64,000 nt of DNA from Nostoc sp. MS1 (GCF_019976755.1 NZ_AP023441.1:4647501-4711500); one strand, 5' to 3'; counted from the first letter of the stretch, positions 23,068 through 32,287 are shown. Translations and numbers: made by a program. The notes: generated from the sequence alone by a model not told the origin.

Positions 23068-25848
23068 TTAAGAAACAAAAGGAATCAAGCGCCCAAAATA
23101 TGAAACAGGCTTAGGCGGAGTTGGATTTTCAGATGGTGGAATACCATAGAAAAATAGGAATAATACCAGCACAAAAGCTGCAAACGCCCCAGTAGCTTTA
23201 ATAGAACTTTTATTTAAAGGTACTTGTGCTTCTAATCCCAAAGTCCCAGCAAATAAATAACCTGCTACTCCCGCAAATGAGGCAGCTAAAAACCTGACTA
23301 TTGCTAGAGTACCGGATTCCATCGCTCTGGGGTAGAGTACAAGAATAACAAACACCAGCAAAACTACTAAAGCCATACCCAGCGCTATACCTCGTTCAGC
23401 AGGTGAGTGTTGTGGCGATGGTTTGGGTGGTTCTGGTTGTGGTGGTGGTTCGCTCATAGGATTTTCCGGGGTATGGGGTTTACGTCGTCGTTCTCGCTCT
23501 GCTGCTGATTCTATGCCATCTAAAAGTTCTTTAACACTGATTTTTTGCGGATTCGGGCCGGGGGGAATGAAGCTAGTTTCGCCTAAATCTTCCAATTTTC
23601 GCAAATATTCATAGTCCACCACTATATTTGGTTGGTTGGGGAGGGGTACTACCTCTTTTGCGTTTAACCCTTTGATTGTTTTATGAATAGCATCAAACTG
23701 AGAACGAATCATTGCTAATAGTTCCCTTCTTGTAGAGAGGGAACCATCAATGGAGATGAAAATTTTCCGGTCTTCTCTATCACTTTTGATTAACGCACGG
23801 TTGTCTTGATATCTCAATACAATACCACTACGCCACCAAGTTCTTTGAGAGTGGTGGTGCATCCGTACAATAAAGCGCGAGATAATACTGGTGGGCAATA
23901 CATTGTAATGATACTGGAAGGCTAAAACATCTTTCCACTTACCTGTATCAAGTTCTTCCTTGGGTAGCAAGTCGGGGATAAGAAATCTACCATCCTCCAA
24001 GGGAAAACAAAGTTCAAACTTCTGCATCATATCGACGATGAACAATTGCTTTTTTTGGGGATAGCGGGGGTCATTAAGAATACGGTTTAGTTCAGCACTA
24101 TCCATCATGCCTTGATGCTTGGTTAGCAGTCGATTATCGTTGAGGATTTTATAGACAGCGTTTGTCATCCATTCTGGATTTAACACTCCCATCTCTGCTA
24201 AACGGCGATCGTCGGAAAAGTTGAGAATAATACCCAGTCGATGTAGAAGTTCAATTAGGGTAGTTTGACTAGTAGTATTAGCAATTTTTTCATCCTCACA
24301 CAACTTTTCGTAATCACTGTAGGGAATATAATCTTTTTTTAGTTGTTCTAGGTGGGTTTTAACTTGAAACCAACTTTTGGGCAGTGGATCGTGAATATGT
24401 TCTAAATCAGCAATTTGTTCGGTGATAGCTGACCGCAATTTATCCAGTCCTCTGCCATCTTGACAAGAGACAGGGACAATATCTTTAATGTTAGGGTATT
24501 TTTTACCTAGTCCGGCTTGGTCGAGGTCTAGGGGATGTTGGTCAATCTTATTACCAACAATAATGATAGGGGAATCGCCTCCAAAACTTTGAATAATTTG
24601 TAGCCAGTATTCGAGTTCATTTTGCCGTTCATCTATACGTGCATCAATTACTAACAAGTAAAGGCTACGTTTGGTCAGAAAAAACTGATGAGTGGCGTGC
24701 ATAATTTCCTGTCCACCAAAGTCCCACATATTGAGGCGGATAGACTGGTCATTGACGGAAATCTGCCAGTTTTTAATATTGATACCTTCGGTTTTGCGCT
24801 CTTGGGAGTCGTAACTATTTTCAATCAGTCGCTTAACAAGAGAGGTTTTGCCTACACTGCCTTGTCCTACCAGCAGTACCTTAGCTTCATTGAGGGGCTG
24901 TTGCTCCTCCGCTTGCAGAGAGAAATAGTAGTTGAGAATATTGGATGGTTCACCTAAGTTATCCCATGAACTTCCTAAAATTTCCGGTGGTATCTGCAAG
25001 TTAGCATTGCCATCACCGCGCAAATCTAACTTTTTGAGTTTAGTTAGTAGCTGTATTTGCGACGGCAGATTCATCAATTGATTATTTTCGAGATCCAGGG
25101 TTTCTAGATTGGTAAGTTGACCAATCACTGCTGGCAGCGTTATCAGTTGATTATTGCTGAGGGAAAGCTCGTTGAGATTGGAAAGTTGACCAATCACTGC
25201 TGGCAGCGTTGTCAGTTGATTGTCTCTGAGGTCAAGCCACCAGAGGCTGGTAAGTTGACCAATCTCTGCTGGCAGTGTCGTCAGTTGATTGCCACTGAGG
25301 TCAAGCCCTCTGAGGTTGGTAAGTTGACCAATTACTGCTGGCAGTGTCGTCAGTTGATTGCCACTGAGGTCAAGCCCTCTGAGGTTGGTAAGTTGACCAA
25401 TTACTGCTGGCAGCGTTGTCAGTTGATTGTCTCTGAGGTCAAGCGTGCTGAGGTTGGTAAGTTGACCAATCTCTGCTGGCAGCGTTGTCAGTTGATTGCC
25501 ACGGAGGTCAAGGCTGCTGAGGTTGGTAAGTTGACCAATCTCTGCTGGCAGCGTTGTCAGTTGATTGCCACGGAGGTCAAGGCTGCTGAGGTTGGTAAGT
25601 TGACCAATCTCTGCTGGCAGCGTTGTCAGTTGATTGCCACGGAGGTCAAGCCTGCTGAGGTTGGTAAGTTGACCAATCTCTGCTGGCAGCGTTGTCAGTT
25701 TATTTTCACTGAGGTCAAGGCTGCTGAGGTTGGTAAGTTGACCAATCTCTGCTGGCAGCGTTGTTAAGCCTTTGCCAGAAAGGTCTAATGTTGTGGCGTT
25801 GTCTCTGGCGGCTTGTTTGATGATTTGCAGCAGTTCTTCGTTGGTCAT
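23068..25848 (-). CDS. Leucine-rich-repeat ROCO family GTPase with C-terminal membrane segments
   Basis: 926 aa. Domains in order: residues 18-290, about twelve 23-residue leucine-rich repeats of the form TNLSSLDLRGNQLTTLPAEI; residues about 320-480, a Roc Ras-like GTPase with G1 GQGSVGKTS, G3 WDFGGQE and G4 NKID; then a COR dimerisation region (about 500-760); a Pro-rich linker (PPPQPEPPKPSPQ); and three hydrophobic segments (GMALVVLLVFVILVLY, FLAASFAGVAGYLFAGTL, AFAAFVLVLFLFF) that should anchor it in a membrane. ROCO proteins are signalling GTPases with GTP-regulated dimerisation. The DNA of most repeats is nearly identical, indicating recent unit duplication. No kinase domain is present, so output is unknown. 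The gene is monocistronic. Confidence 0.92.
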   Translation of the reverse strand: MTNEELLQIIKQAARDNATTLDLSGKGLTTLPAEIGQLTNLSSLDLSENKLTTLPAEIGQLTNLSRLDLRGNQLTTLPAEIGQLTNLSSLDLRGNQLTTLPAEIGQLTNLSSLDLRGNQLTTLPAEIGQLTNLSTLDLRDNQLTTLPAVIGQLTNLRGLDLSGNQLTTLPAVIGQLTNLRGLDLSGNQLTTLPAEIGQLTSLWWLDLRDNQLTTLPAVIGQLSNLNELSLSNNQLITLPAVIGQLTNLETLDLENNQLMNLPSQIQLLTKLKKLDLRGDGNANLQIPPEILGSSWDNLGEPSNILNYYFSLQAEEQQPLNEAKVLLVGQGSVGKTSLVKRLIENSYDSQERKTEGINIKNWQISVNDQSIRLNMWDFGGQEIMHATHQFFLTKRSLYLLVIDARIDERQNELEYWLQIIQSFGGDSPIIIVGNKIDQHPLDLDQAGLGKKYPNIKDIVPVSCQDGRGLDKLRSAITEQIADLEHIHDPLPKSWFQVKTHLEQLKKDYIPYSDYEKLCEDEKIANTTSQTTLIELLHRLGIILNFSDDRRLAEMGVLNPEWMTNAVYKILNDNRLLTKHQGMMDSAELNRILNDPRYPQKKQLFIVDMMQKFELCFPLEDGRFLIPDLLPKEELDTGKWKDVLAFQYHYNVLPTSIISRFIVRMHHHSQRTWWRSGIVLRYQDNRALIKSDREDRKIFISIDGSLSTRRELLAMIRSQFDAIHKTIKGLNAKEVVPLPNQPNIVVDYEYLRKLEDLGETSFIPPGPNPQKISVKELLDGIESAAERERRRKPHTPENPMSEPPPQPEPPKPSPQHSPAERGIALGMALVVLLVFVILVLYPRAMESGTLAIVRFLAASFAGVAGYLFAGTLGLEAQVPLNKSSIKATGAFAAFVLVLFLFFYGIPPSENPTPPKPVSYFGRLIPFVS
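25111..25800. repeat. 69-bp tandem repeat encoding leucine-rich repeats
   Basis: The string GGTAAGTTGACCAAT (one copy GGAAAGTTGACC) recurs ten times with strict 69-bp spacing from 25111 to 25732 inside the ROCO gene. Central units differ by only a few bases, so unit number may vary between strains and the array can cause assembly collapse. Confidence 0.9.
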
Positions 25849-26100
25849 AGGTAGGGTTCCCAGCCAGTTAATGTCTGAGGCACAGATGATGATGCGTATT
25901 TACACCACCAAGAGATAGAGTTATTGAATAATTTAGCGTATATTAGCGGTTGCGTTATATCGATATGGAATATCTCAATAATTCAAGTTCTGAACAGTAA
26001 AATTGCAGGTAAAAACAGATAAGGTTAGTTGGGGAAAAATGAGCGGACTAATTAATATCCCCAAATCTTCTCAAAAGTCAGGGATACAATTTTTCATCTG

Positions 26101-26292
26101 TTAAGCCCAGTTACGCACGACAACAATTTTTAGACTGCATTTTTCAGAAAAATCATCATCTAGAGAACCAAAACGCTATCAACCCAACTCTCGTAAATCT
26201 CGTACACCAGCAAAGTTATCATCAGGAATAACGCCAAACCATTGACAATTTTCTTGATTCTGCAAAAATAAGTGCGTTTAGTATTAACCATG
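26101..26292 (-). pseudogene. Possible remnant of an unknown gene
   Basis: On the minus strand an ATG at 26292 starts NTKRTYF; after a frame change the sequence reads as plausible protein (LQNQENCQWFGVIPDDNFAG, VRDLRELG), then two stops, then RFGSLDDDFSEKCSLKIVVV in the same frame. The residue composition looks coding but is broken. It fills part of the 531-bp gap 25849-26379; the rest of the gap shows nothing else except the promoter side of the FAD enzyme gene. Family unknown. Confidence 0.3.
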
Positions 26293-26379
26293 ATTAGGGG
26301 ATAAACCTCCCAAAATTTACTGATTCGTTACCATAGTTTTACGGCAGTTTTTCATTGTGAAGAGTTAGTTTTGTAACCA

Positions 26380-28320
26380 ATGAGTTTATTACCTAATTTG
26401 CCAGAATCTACCAATGTTTCCCGGCGCACCCTACTTAAAGTGTTTGGAGTTGGTGCAGTTGCAGGAGTAACTGGATACTCCAGGTTTAGCAAGCCAAAAC
26501 CAACCGTATTTCAAAAAGATACCTTAAATTTGCCACGGTTACTGAATCAAGCAAAAAGTGTTGTCGTGATTGGAGGAGGTTTGGCGGGTTTAGCTTGCGC
26601 GTATGAATTGAGTCAACGGGGGTTTGCAGTCACATTAGTAGAAAAGTCTCCCCAACTGGGTGGAAAAATCGCCAGTTGGCAAATAGAAGCTGCTGGCGAA
26701 ACTTTCATGATGGAACATGGCTTTCATGGTTTTTTTCCCCAATACTACAACTTGAAAAGTATAGTTGCAGAACTGGGAATAAAAGAGAATTTTCAATCAC
26801 TCAACTTTTATTCGGTGGTTTATCGTGGAGACAAGTACAAACCAGAAGTATTTCGTCCCAGCCATTCCGCCTTCCCTTGGAATATTGTAGACTTAGCGAT
26901 CGCTTCTCCCAACCGCTTCCAATGGGGGATTAATTTAACTAAAATCAAGCACTTACAAGTATTTCAAGCCATCACAGGTTTTCAGCGCGACAAGAACTAT
27001 CAACGCTTTGACAATATTTCTGTTGCTGACTGGGTGGAAACGGAATTTCCCCAAGGTTTATATGACTTATATTTTCTCCCCTTTGCTAAATCCAGCTTGA
27101 ATGCACCAGATGTTATGAGTGTAGGGGAACTCATGCAGTTCTTCCATTTTTACTTTTTTGGCAACCCAGAAGGACTAGCTTTTAATGGTACGAAAGATGA
27201 TATGGGTACAAGTTTAGTCCAACCCATTGCTATGAGTGTGAAAGATAACGGTGGTAAAATTATCACCGATGCTACAGTCAGCGAAATTATCGCTGAAGAT
27301 GGAAAAATTAAAGGCTTAAAATATTATGTCGGTAGTAATCAAAATGATGTACCTTTTTGGGTAAAACGTAACTCAGTTATTACCGACACAAAAACAGAAT
27401 ACTTTGGAGCAGCAGATGAAGTATTCGCTTTAGAATCTGGTAACGAAACAGCAGTTTCTTTAACTTGTACTCATCAAGGTTGTACTGTCAAAAAATCAGC
27501 AAATGGTAACTTCCTTTGTCCTTGTCATGGGGCAGAATTTACTGCTGATGGTAAAGTCATAAAAGGCCCAGCCAAGCGCGATTTACAAAAGTTGCAAGTT
27601 GTACAGAAACAGCATGATGAATTACAACTAGTAGCTACAACTAATAATGCACCTTTACCTGAGACAATTAGCGCAGATTATTATGTATTTGCAACTGATG
27701 TGCCTGGGGTACAACAGTTATTTAAGCAGATGAATGGTGATGTAGATTCTACAGTGCGATCGCAAGTCGAAAAGTTAAGCATTGCTGATCCTTTTGCTGT
27801 GTGTCGTTTCTGGTTTGATCAAGATTTTGAGTGGGAACAAAGTAATTTTACTTCCCTGTCAGGCTATCAATTAACTGACAGTATCACCTTATATCATCGC
27901 ATTCAACAACAATTTATCGACTGGTCAAAACGCACTGGTGGTAGTGTGGTAGAGTTACACGCTTATTGTTATAAAGAGAAACAATTCCCCACTCAAGAGG
28001 CTTTGTTAACCACCTTTGAAAATGAACTATATGATATAGTTCCTGACTTGAAACATGCAACACTATTACATCGAGAATTGGTGAATCAACATAACTTCTC
28101 TGGTTATCCACCAAATAGCTATGAAGAACGCCCCCAAACCAGTACAGCTATTTCTAACTTATTGTTTGCTGGTGATTGGGTAAAAATGCCATTCCCTTGC
28201 GGTTTAATGGAACGCGCTGTTAGTAGCGGTTTATTAGCAGCCAATGAAATTATACACCGCGAAGGTTTGCAGAGGCGATCGCTTTTCTCGGTGAATCCAG
28301 AGGGACTGTTACAAATTTAG
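26380..28320 (+). CDS. FAD-dependent oxidoreductase of the carotenoid desaturase/CrtU-like superfamily with inserted Rieske domain
   Basis: 646 aa. A Tat-like leader (SRRTLLKVFGVGAVAGVTG, 14-32) precedes a dinucleotide fold VVVIGGGLAGLACAYELSQR (61-80) and the GGK loop. EHGFHGFFPQYYNLKSIVAE (112-131) strongly recalls CrtU/CruE-type beta-carotene desaturase/methyltransferases. Inserted at about 355-400 is a Rieske [2Fe-2S] site: C363-T-H365...C368 and C380-P-C382-H383-G, with all four ligands and both disulfide Cys. The FAD-binding C-terminus (LFAGDWVKMPFPCGLMERAV) closes the protein. The substrate is probably a hydrophobic cyclic compound, possibly a carotenoid (inference); the export signal is unusual for a carotenoid enzyme. 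It stands alone, preceded by a 500-bp gap. Confidence 0.85.
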   Translation: MSLLPNLPESTNVSRRTLLKVFGVGAVAGVTGYSRFSKPKPTVFQKDTLNLPRLLNQAKSVVVIGGGLAGLACAYELSQRGFAVTLVEKSPQLGGKIASWQIEAAGETFMMEHGFHGFFPQYYNLKSIVAELGIKENFQSLNFYSVVYRGDKYKPEVFRPSHSAFPWNIVDLAIASPNRFQWGINLTKIKHLQVFQAITGFQRDKNYQRFDNISVADWVETEFPQGLYDLYFLPFAKSSLNAPDVMSVGELMQFFHFYFFGNPEGLAFNGTKDDMGTSLVQPIAMSVKDNGGKIITDATVSEIIAEDGKIKGLKYYVGSNQNDVPFWVKRNSVITDTKTEYFGAADEVFALESGNETAVSLTCTHQGCTVKKSANGNFLCPCHGAEFTADGKVIKGPAKRDLQKLQVVQKQHDELQLVATTNNAPLPETISADYYVFATDVPGVQQLFKQMNGDVDSTVRSQVEKLSIADPFAVCRFWFDQDFEWEQSNFTSLSGYQLTDSITLYHRIQQQFIDWSKRTGGSVVELHAYCYKEKQFPTQEALLTTFENELYDIVPDLKHATLLHRELVNQHNFSGYPPNSYEERPQTSTAISNLLFAGDWVKMPFPCGLMERAVSSGLLAANEIIHREGLQRRSLFSVNPEGLLQI

Positions 28321-28462
28321 CGAACTTATCCCTAATAGCATTTTACTTTGGGGTGTAGGGGTTTACGAATGATAGACTGATATTAAGTTGCGTTCAGACA
28401 TAATTCTTACTCCCTACTCCCAGCCCAAGTTATTACCTTTGACTGCAACTCAGTATGAACTA

Positions 28463-28717
28463 ATGGCTAAAAACAAAGTTTTAACCTGCACGTTTTTTGC
28501 ATTATCATCTGGTTTTTTTGGCGGTTATATCGGTAGCCAAATGACTTTAATGCTGCATAGCCAGAGGTGTCAAAATCAACCTTGGGCAATGAAAGAATTA
28601 TGCAATCTCTGGATAACCCCTGGAGCGACATGGCAAGGTAGTACAACTGGAATTTGGGTAGGTACAATATTAGGAGCGTTTGCAGGTGGTTTAGTTATCC
28701 GAGAAAAGCGCTATTAA
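28463..28717 (+). CDS. Small membrane protein, hypothetical
   Basis: 84 aa from ATG 28463. A longer frame to a TTG at 28388 exists, but its codons fall on ACTCCCTACTCCC repeat sequence, so the inner start is chosen. Two hydrophobic segments (CTFFALSSGFFGGYIGSQM and TGIWVGTILGAFAGGLVI) predict a hairpin membrane protein, with a short loop containing Cys residues (HSQRCQNQPW, ELCNLW). No family recognised. It lies about 140 bp after the Rieske-FAD gene in the same direction and might be co-transcribed. Confidence 0.6.
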   Translation: MAKNKVLTCTFFALSSGFFGGYIGSQMTLMLHSQRCQNQPWAMKELCNLWITPGATWQGSTTGIWVGTILGAFAGGLVIREKRY

Positions 28718-28726
28718 TTTGTTTAG

Positions 28727-28743
28727 CTGTTAACAGTTAACAG
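28727..28743. repeat. 17-bp palindrome between convergent genes
   Basis: CTGTTAAC-A-GTTAACAG is a perfect inverted repeat in the 26-bp gap between the small membrane protein and bioF. It may be a bidirectional terminator derived from GTTAACA heptamers. Confidence 0.45.
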
Positions 28744-29916
28744 TCAACCGTCAACAGATAACAATTCTGCCAAAACTGCAACTAACCTTTCTATATGTGC
28801 TTCTTGATGAGTTGCCATTAAGGATATTCTGATGCGACTTGTTGGGACTGTGGGAGGACGAATAGCCGGGGCAAAAATTCCCGCTTCTTTTAGTTGTTTG
28901 CCGACTTGTAGCGCTTCAGTTGCAGTAGGTAACTGAAAACATAGTATTGGCGATGCTGATGGCAGTAATTTCAGGCTGGGTAATTCCTGTAATAATTTTT
29001 TTAAGTAATTAACGTTATGCCACAACTGTATCCGGTGTTGTGGTTCTTGTTTAACTATATTAATAGCTGCTAAAGCTGCGGCTGTATCTGCGGGTGATAA
29101 GGCTGTGGTGTAAATCCAGCTTGGGGCGCGATTACGTAAATAGTCAATTAAGGTATGGCTTCCAGCTACATATCCGCCCAAACTACCAAGGGCTTTACTC
29201 AAAGTACCGACTTGAATTAATTGTCTACCTGTACAACCAAAATGTTCTACGCACCCAGCGCCCGTTTTACCCATGACTCCAGTAGCATGAGCTTCATCAA
29301 CTAGCAGCATACAGCTAAATTCTTCAGCCAAATCCAACAGTTCTGGCAAAGGGCATAAATCCCCATCCATACTGAAGACGGTATCTGTCAAAATTAAACA
29401 ACGTCGATAGTTTTGTCGTTGCTGAAGCAATTGGTTTCTCAGTTGGGTGACATCACAGTGGGCATATTCGATAATTGTCGCGCCACTGAGAATTGCCCCA
29501 TTTTTTAAACTCGAATGATTATATTGATCGGAGAATATTAAATCGCGCTTACCAACTAAAGCGGCGATCGCACCAATATTTGCTAAATACCCAGAACTAA
29601 ACACTACCGCATCTTGGGTTTGTTTTAAAGATGCGATCGCTCTTTCTAAATCTCTATGTAATTCCCTATGTCCACTGAGTAATCTTGAACCAGTGCTACC
29701 AGTTCCAAATTCTTGAGTAGCTGCTACAGCCGCCCCTATCAGTCGTTCATCCCCAGCCAATCCCAAGTAATCGTTACTAGCAAAATTAATTACCTCCTGC
29801 CCCGCTAAAAATACAGTTGCCCCTGGACGACCATGTATTGTTTGCACTGAACGATACCAGTCTGCCCGATGAATGGTTAAAAGTGAATTTTGTAACCAAG
29901 CATAGGGGTCTGTCAT
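28744..29916 (-). CDS. bioF: 8-amino-7-oxononanoate synthase (biotin synthesis)
   Basis: 390 aa, a PLP enzyme of the alpha-oxoamine synthase family. NFASNDYLGLAGDERL, GSTGSRLLSGHRELH, LLVDEAHATGVMGKTGAG and the lysine loop LSKALGSLGGYVAGS (PLP Schiff-base Lys) are all present. It condenses pimeloyl-ACP or -CoA with L-alanine, the first committed step of biotin-ring synthesis, in the cytoplasm. No other bio gene is nearby, as is common in cyanobacteria. A related 2-amino-3-ketobutyrate ligase is the main alternative, but length and motif wording fit BioF better. Confidence 0.92.
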   Translation of the reverse strand: MTDPYAWLQNSLLTIHRADWYRSVQTIHGRPGATVFLAGQEVINFASNDYLGLAGDERLIGAAVAATQEFGTGSTGSRLLSGHRELHRDLERAIASLKQTQDAVVFSSGYLANIGAIAALVGKRDLIFSDQYNHSSLKNGAILSGATIIEYAHCDVTQLRNQLLQQRQNYRRCLILTDTVFSMDGDLCPLPELLDLAEEFSCMLLVDEAHATGVMGKTGAGCVEHFGCTGRQLIQVGTLSKALGSLGGYVAGSHTLIDYLRNRAPSWIYTTALSPADTAAALAAINIVKQEPQHRIQLWHNVNYLKKLLQELPSLKLLPSASPILCFQLPTATEALQVGKQLKEAGIFAPAIRPPTVPTSRIRISLMATHQEAHIERLVAVLAELLSVDG

Positions 29917-29988
29917 AATAATTCAAAATTCAAAATTCAAAATTTTTAGAGAGTGGGAGGAAAGTAACTGTTGACTATGGACTGTTGA

Positions 29989-30630
29989 CTATGGACTAAC
30001 TTGCTCACTACTGCTGAGATGTGCGATCGCTTGTTTGATCCAATCTTCTACATAGGCATCTTTGGGTAATCCGATATCTTCGCTGACGACGTGTAGGGCG
30101 TGGCTGACTTCATGGGCGGTGTATCCCAAGGCAAATAGGGTCATTTGCACTTCTTCGAGAATACCAGGGGCAGGGCCTTCTGTGGCTACGAAGAAACCTG
30201 CTGATTTGCGCCATTCGATGAGTTTGGCTTTGAGTTCCAAACAGATGCGTTCAGCAATTTTTTTGCCTACGCCTGGGGCTTGAATGAGGATTTGGATGTT
30301 AGCCGCGATGATGGCTTGGACTAAATCTGGTAGTTCCAGAGTGTCTAAGAGGGCGATCGCTAAAGATGCACCTACACCACTAACGGACAATAGATGACGG
30401 AATAAATCACGCTCGGCTGGGGAGGAGAAACCATACAGTAAGGGTACTTCTTCCCGGACTTGGTAATGGGTGAAGATTTGGACTAAATCTCCAGTTGTAG
30501 GTAATTGCTTGGCTAGGCGTTGGGGAACTTGCAAATCGTACCCCATCCCGTTCACTTCTAAAGTGAGGATAACGCGATTTGTGCCTACGTTTTGAATACC
30601 GGCGACGATACCTTTAAGATAGCTAATCAT
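29989..30630 (-). CDS. ruvA: Holliday junction branch migration protein RuvA
   Basis: 213 aa. Domain I OB fold (MISYLKGIVAGIQNVGTNRV, GYDLQVP, TGDLVQIFTHYQVREE); domain II helix-hairpin-helix pairs (FRHLLSVSGVGASLAIALL and IQAPGVGKKIAERICLELK); a short domain III at the C-terminus (LFALGYTAHEVSHAL) that contacts RuvB. It binds four-way junctions and loads RuvB for branch migration. The ATG overlaps the stop of the sucrose-phosphate phosphatase gene by four bases (ATGA), so the two are translationally coupled although functionally unrelated. Confidence 0.96.
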   Translation of the reverse strand: MISYLKGIVAGIQNVGTNRVILTLEVNGMGYDLQVPQRLAKQLPTTGDLVQIFTHYQVREEVPLLYGFSSPAERDLFRHLLSVSGVGASLAIALLDTLELPDLVQAIIAANIQILIQAPGVGKKIAERICLELKAKLIEWRKSAGFFVATEGPAPGILEEVQMTLFALGYTAHEVSHALHVVSEDIGLPKDAYVEDWIKQAIAHLSSSEQVSP

Positions 30631-31376
30631 TCTAGAAAACCAAAGTATTGTAAGCCTTCAATAATTCCACCTGCACAAAAGTTTTTTGCCAGGTAGCGAT
30701 GGTCTGCGGGATACTCACTGTGCCACTGAAGCAACTCTGGTCGGGCATTCCCGACTATGATCCCCCTTTCGTTGCCCACAGCGAACAAAGCAATATCATT
30801 ACCTGAATCACCACAGACAACTGTTCTTTCTGCTGCAAATTCCCACTTTTGACGAAGAAACTGCATTGCCTGACCTTTATCGCTGTTTAATGGTACAATG
30901 TCAAGGTCTATACCGCTACTATAAATTAACTTTATATTTAGTTCATATTTTTGTAATTCTGCTTCAAGTTTAGGTAGAATGCGGAATGCAGCCTCTTCAT
31001 GCAGAAAAAAGCTCGCTTTAAAAGGGCGTTGTTCTGATTCTGGTTGCATAACTAATTCAGGAAATTGCCTAGTTACTGATAACACTATTTCCTGATTCCA
31101 ACCATCAGCAAGAATTTCTGACCATCCAGAATCCGGGTTTCCACTACCATCAAGATAAATCTCCGTACCTACAGACAGGACTAAAGCATCCGGTTCTATG
31201 AGATTTTTTGCCTCTTGAAGCTCTTTATAGAGAACAGGCGATCGCCCAGTAGCATAAACTATCTTCGTGCCGTATTCTTGGCGATGCTGCGTCAGTAATT
31301 GGCTCAGTTGGACTAAGGCTGCATCATTACCCACCAAAGTATGATCCAAGTCAGTGACAAAAAGAAATGGTTTCAT
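30627..31376 (-). CDS. Sucrose-phosphate phosphatase
   Basis: 249 aa HAD-superfamily hydrolase of the SPP type. Motif I FVTDLDHTLVGND (nucleophile and acid Asp at residues 9 and 11), motif II YATGRSPVLYKEL, the SPP cap region with PFKASFFL and the motif VVCGDSGNDIALF (motif IV DSGND). It removes phosphate from sucrose-6-phosphate, the last step of sucrose synthesis, which in diazotrophic filaments supplies carbon to heterocysts. The partner synthase is not in the window. A mannosyl-3-phosphoglycerate phosphatase is the nearest alternative, but the DLDHTLVG wording favours SPP. Confidence 0.85.
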   Translation of the reverse strand: MKPFLFVTDLDHTLVGNDAALVQLSQLLTQHRQEYGTKIVYATGRSPVLYKELQEAKNLIEPDALVLSVGTEIYLDGSGNPDSGWSEILADGWNQEIVLSVTRQFPELVMQPESEQRPFKASFFLHEEAAFRILPKLEAELQKYELNIKLIYSSGIDLDIVPLNSDKGQAMQFLRQKWEFAAERTVVCGDSGNDIALFAVGNERGIIVGNARPELLQWHSEYPADHRYLAKNFCAGGIIEGLQYFGFLE

Positions 31377-31621
31377 AATCGCGTTCCCAAGTTAGTAATC
31401 CTGAGTTCCGAGTTAATCTACCAGATTTTGGCTGCTATGTATTCTCACCAGTGCAAGAATTTTCGTAAATGTATCAAGACTCTACACTCTACATAACTTC
31501 TTACTTTTCTTCGTGTCTGTTACACAGCGATGAAAATCTAATCTGCGAAGCTATACCCATTGAGCGACAACAGCAACTCAGGCATCATTTAAAATGCAAG
31601 TGATTTCAGCAGATCAGGGAT

Positions 31622-32287
31622 ATGAATCTAAAACTTGCATTATGGTTAGTCTGGGGTGCATTTATCTCCTATGTTTTATTTCTAGCGCCGCCCTTCCACT
31701 TAGATGCAACGCTAACGCTGTTAAAAAATATATTGACTTTTCAGTGGGCTGAAGTTAATCCTATTATTCTGGCAATATTTTCTTTAGTAGGTATTTGGTT
31801 ATTAATTTACAGTGGCTTATTATTTATTGATGGCAGGATGCAAAAGATTCCTTTTTGGCCTTTCGCTATAGCATCAGTGGGTTCAGGCGTACTGGGATTC
31901 ATACCCTACTTGGCTTTGCGTGAACCTAATCAACAATTTTCGGGACAGAAGGATAGTTGTTTGGAGCTACTAGATTCACGTATTTACGGTGTTATTTTAG
32001 CATTTAGTAGTGTGATTATACTTACCTACGGTTTTACTGGTGATTGGGGAGATTACTTACAGCAATTCTTGAGCGATCGCTTTATTAATGGCATGAGTTT
32101 GGCATTTTACCTATTTTATCTCTTATTCCCCACAATTATTACTGACGATATGGTGCGTCGGCGCTGGACTAATCCGCAGATATTCTTAGCAGTCGTGCTT
32201 GTGCCTTTACTTGGTTCTCTGGCTTACCTTTGCCTACGTCCACAATTACAAACATCAACTGTTCGCCAAGAATCATTTTCAAGCTAA
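31622..32287 (+). CDS. Conserved integral membrane protein, unknown function
   Basis: 221 aa with about six hydrophobic segments: LALWLVWGAFISYVLFLAPP, ILAIFSLVGIWLLIYSGLLF, FWPFAIASVGSGVLGFIPYL, IYGVILAFSSVIILTYGF, FYLFYLLFPTIIT and IFLAVVLVPLLGSLAYLCL. Loops contain FIDGRMQKIP and TDDMVRRRW, which resemble plastid/cyanobacterial conserved membrane proteins, but I cannot name the family. Start ATG with a weak AGGG upstream. Divergent from the sucrose-phosphate phosphatase gene across a 245-bp spacer without other features. Confidence 0.72.
   Translation: MNLKLALWLVWGAFISYVLFLAPPFHLDATLTLLKNILTFQWAEVNPIILAIFSLVGIWLLIYSGLLFIDGRMQKIPFWPFAIASVGSGVLGFIPYLALREPNQQFSGQKDSCLELLDSRIYGVILAFSSVIILTYGFTGDWGDYLQQFLSDRFINGMSLAFYLFYLLFPTIITDDMVRRRWTNPQIFLAVVLVPLLGSLAYLCLRPQLQTSTVRQESFSS

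Noticed and set aside
25117..25767. Long plus-strand frame of 216 codons with regular repeats (TNLCWQRCQLIATEV-like units)
   Set aside because: It is the exact antisense of the leucine-rich repeats of the ROCO gene. The 69-bp periodicity (a multiple of three) keeps every frame open, so it is not evidence of a gene.
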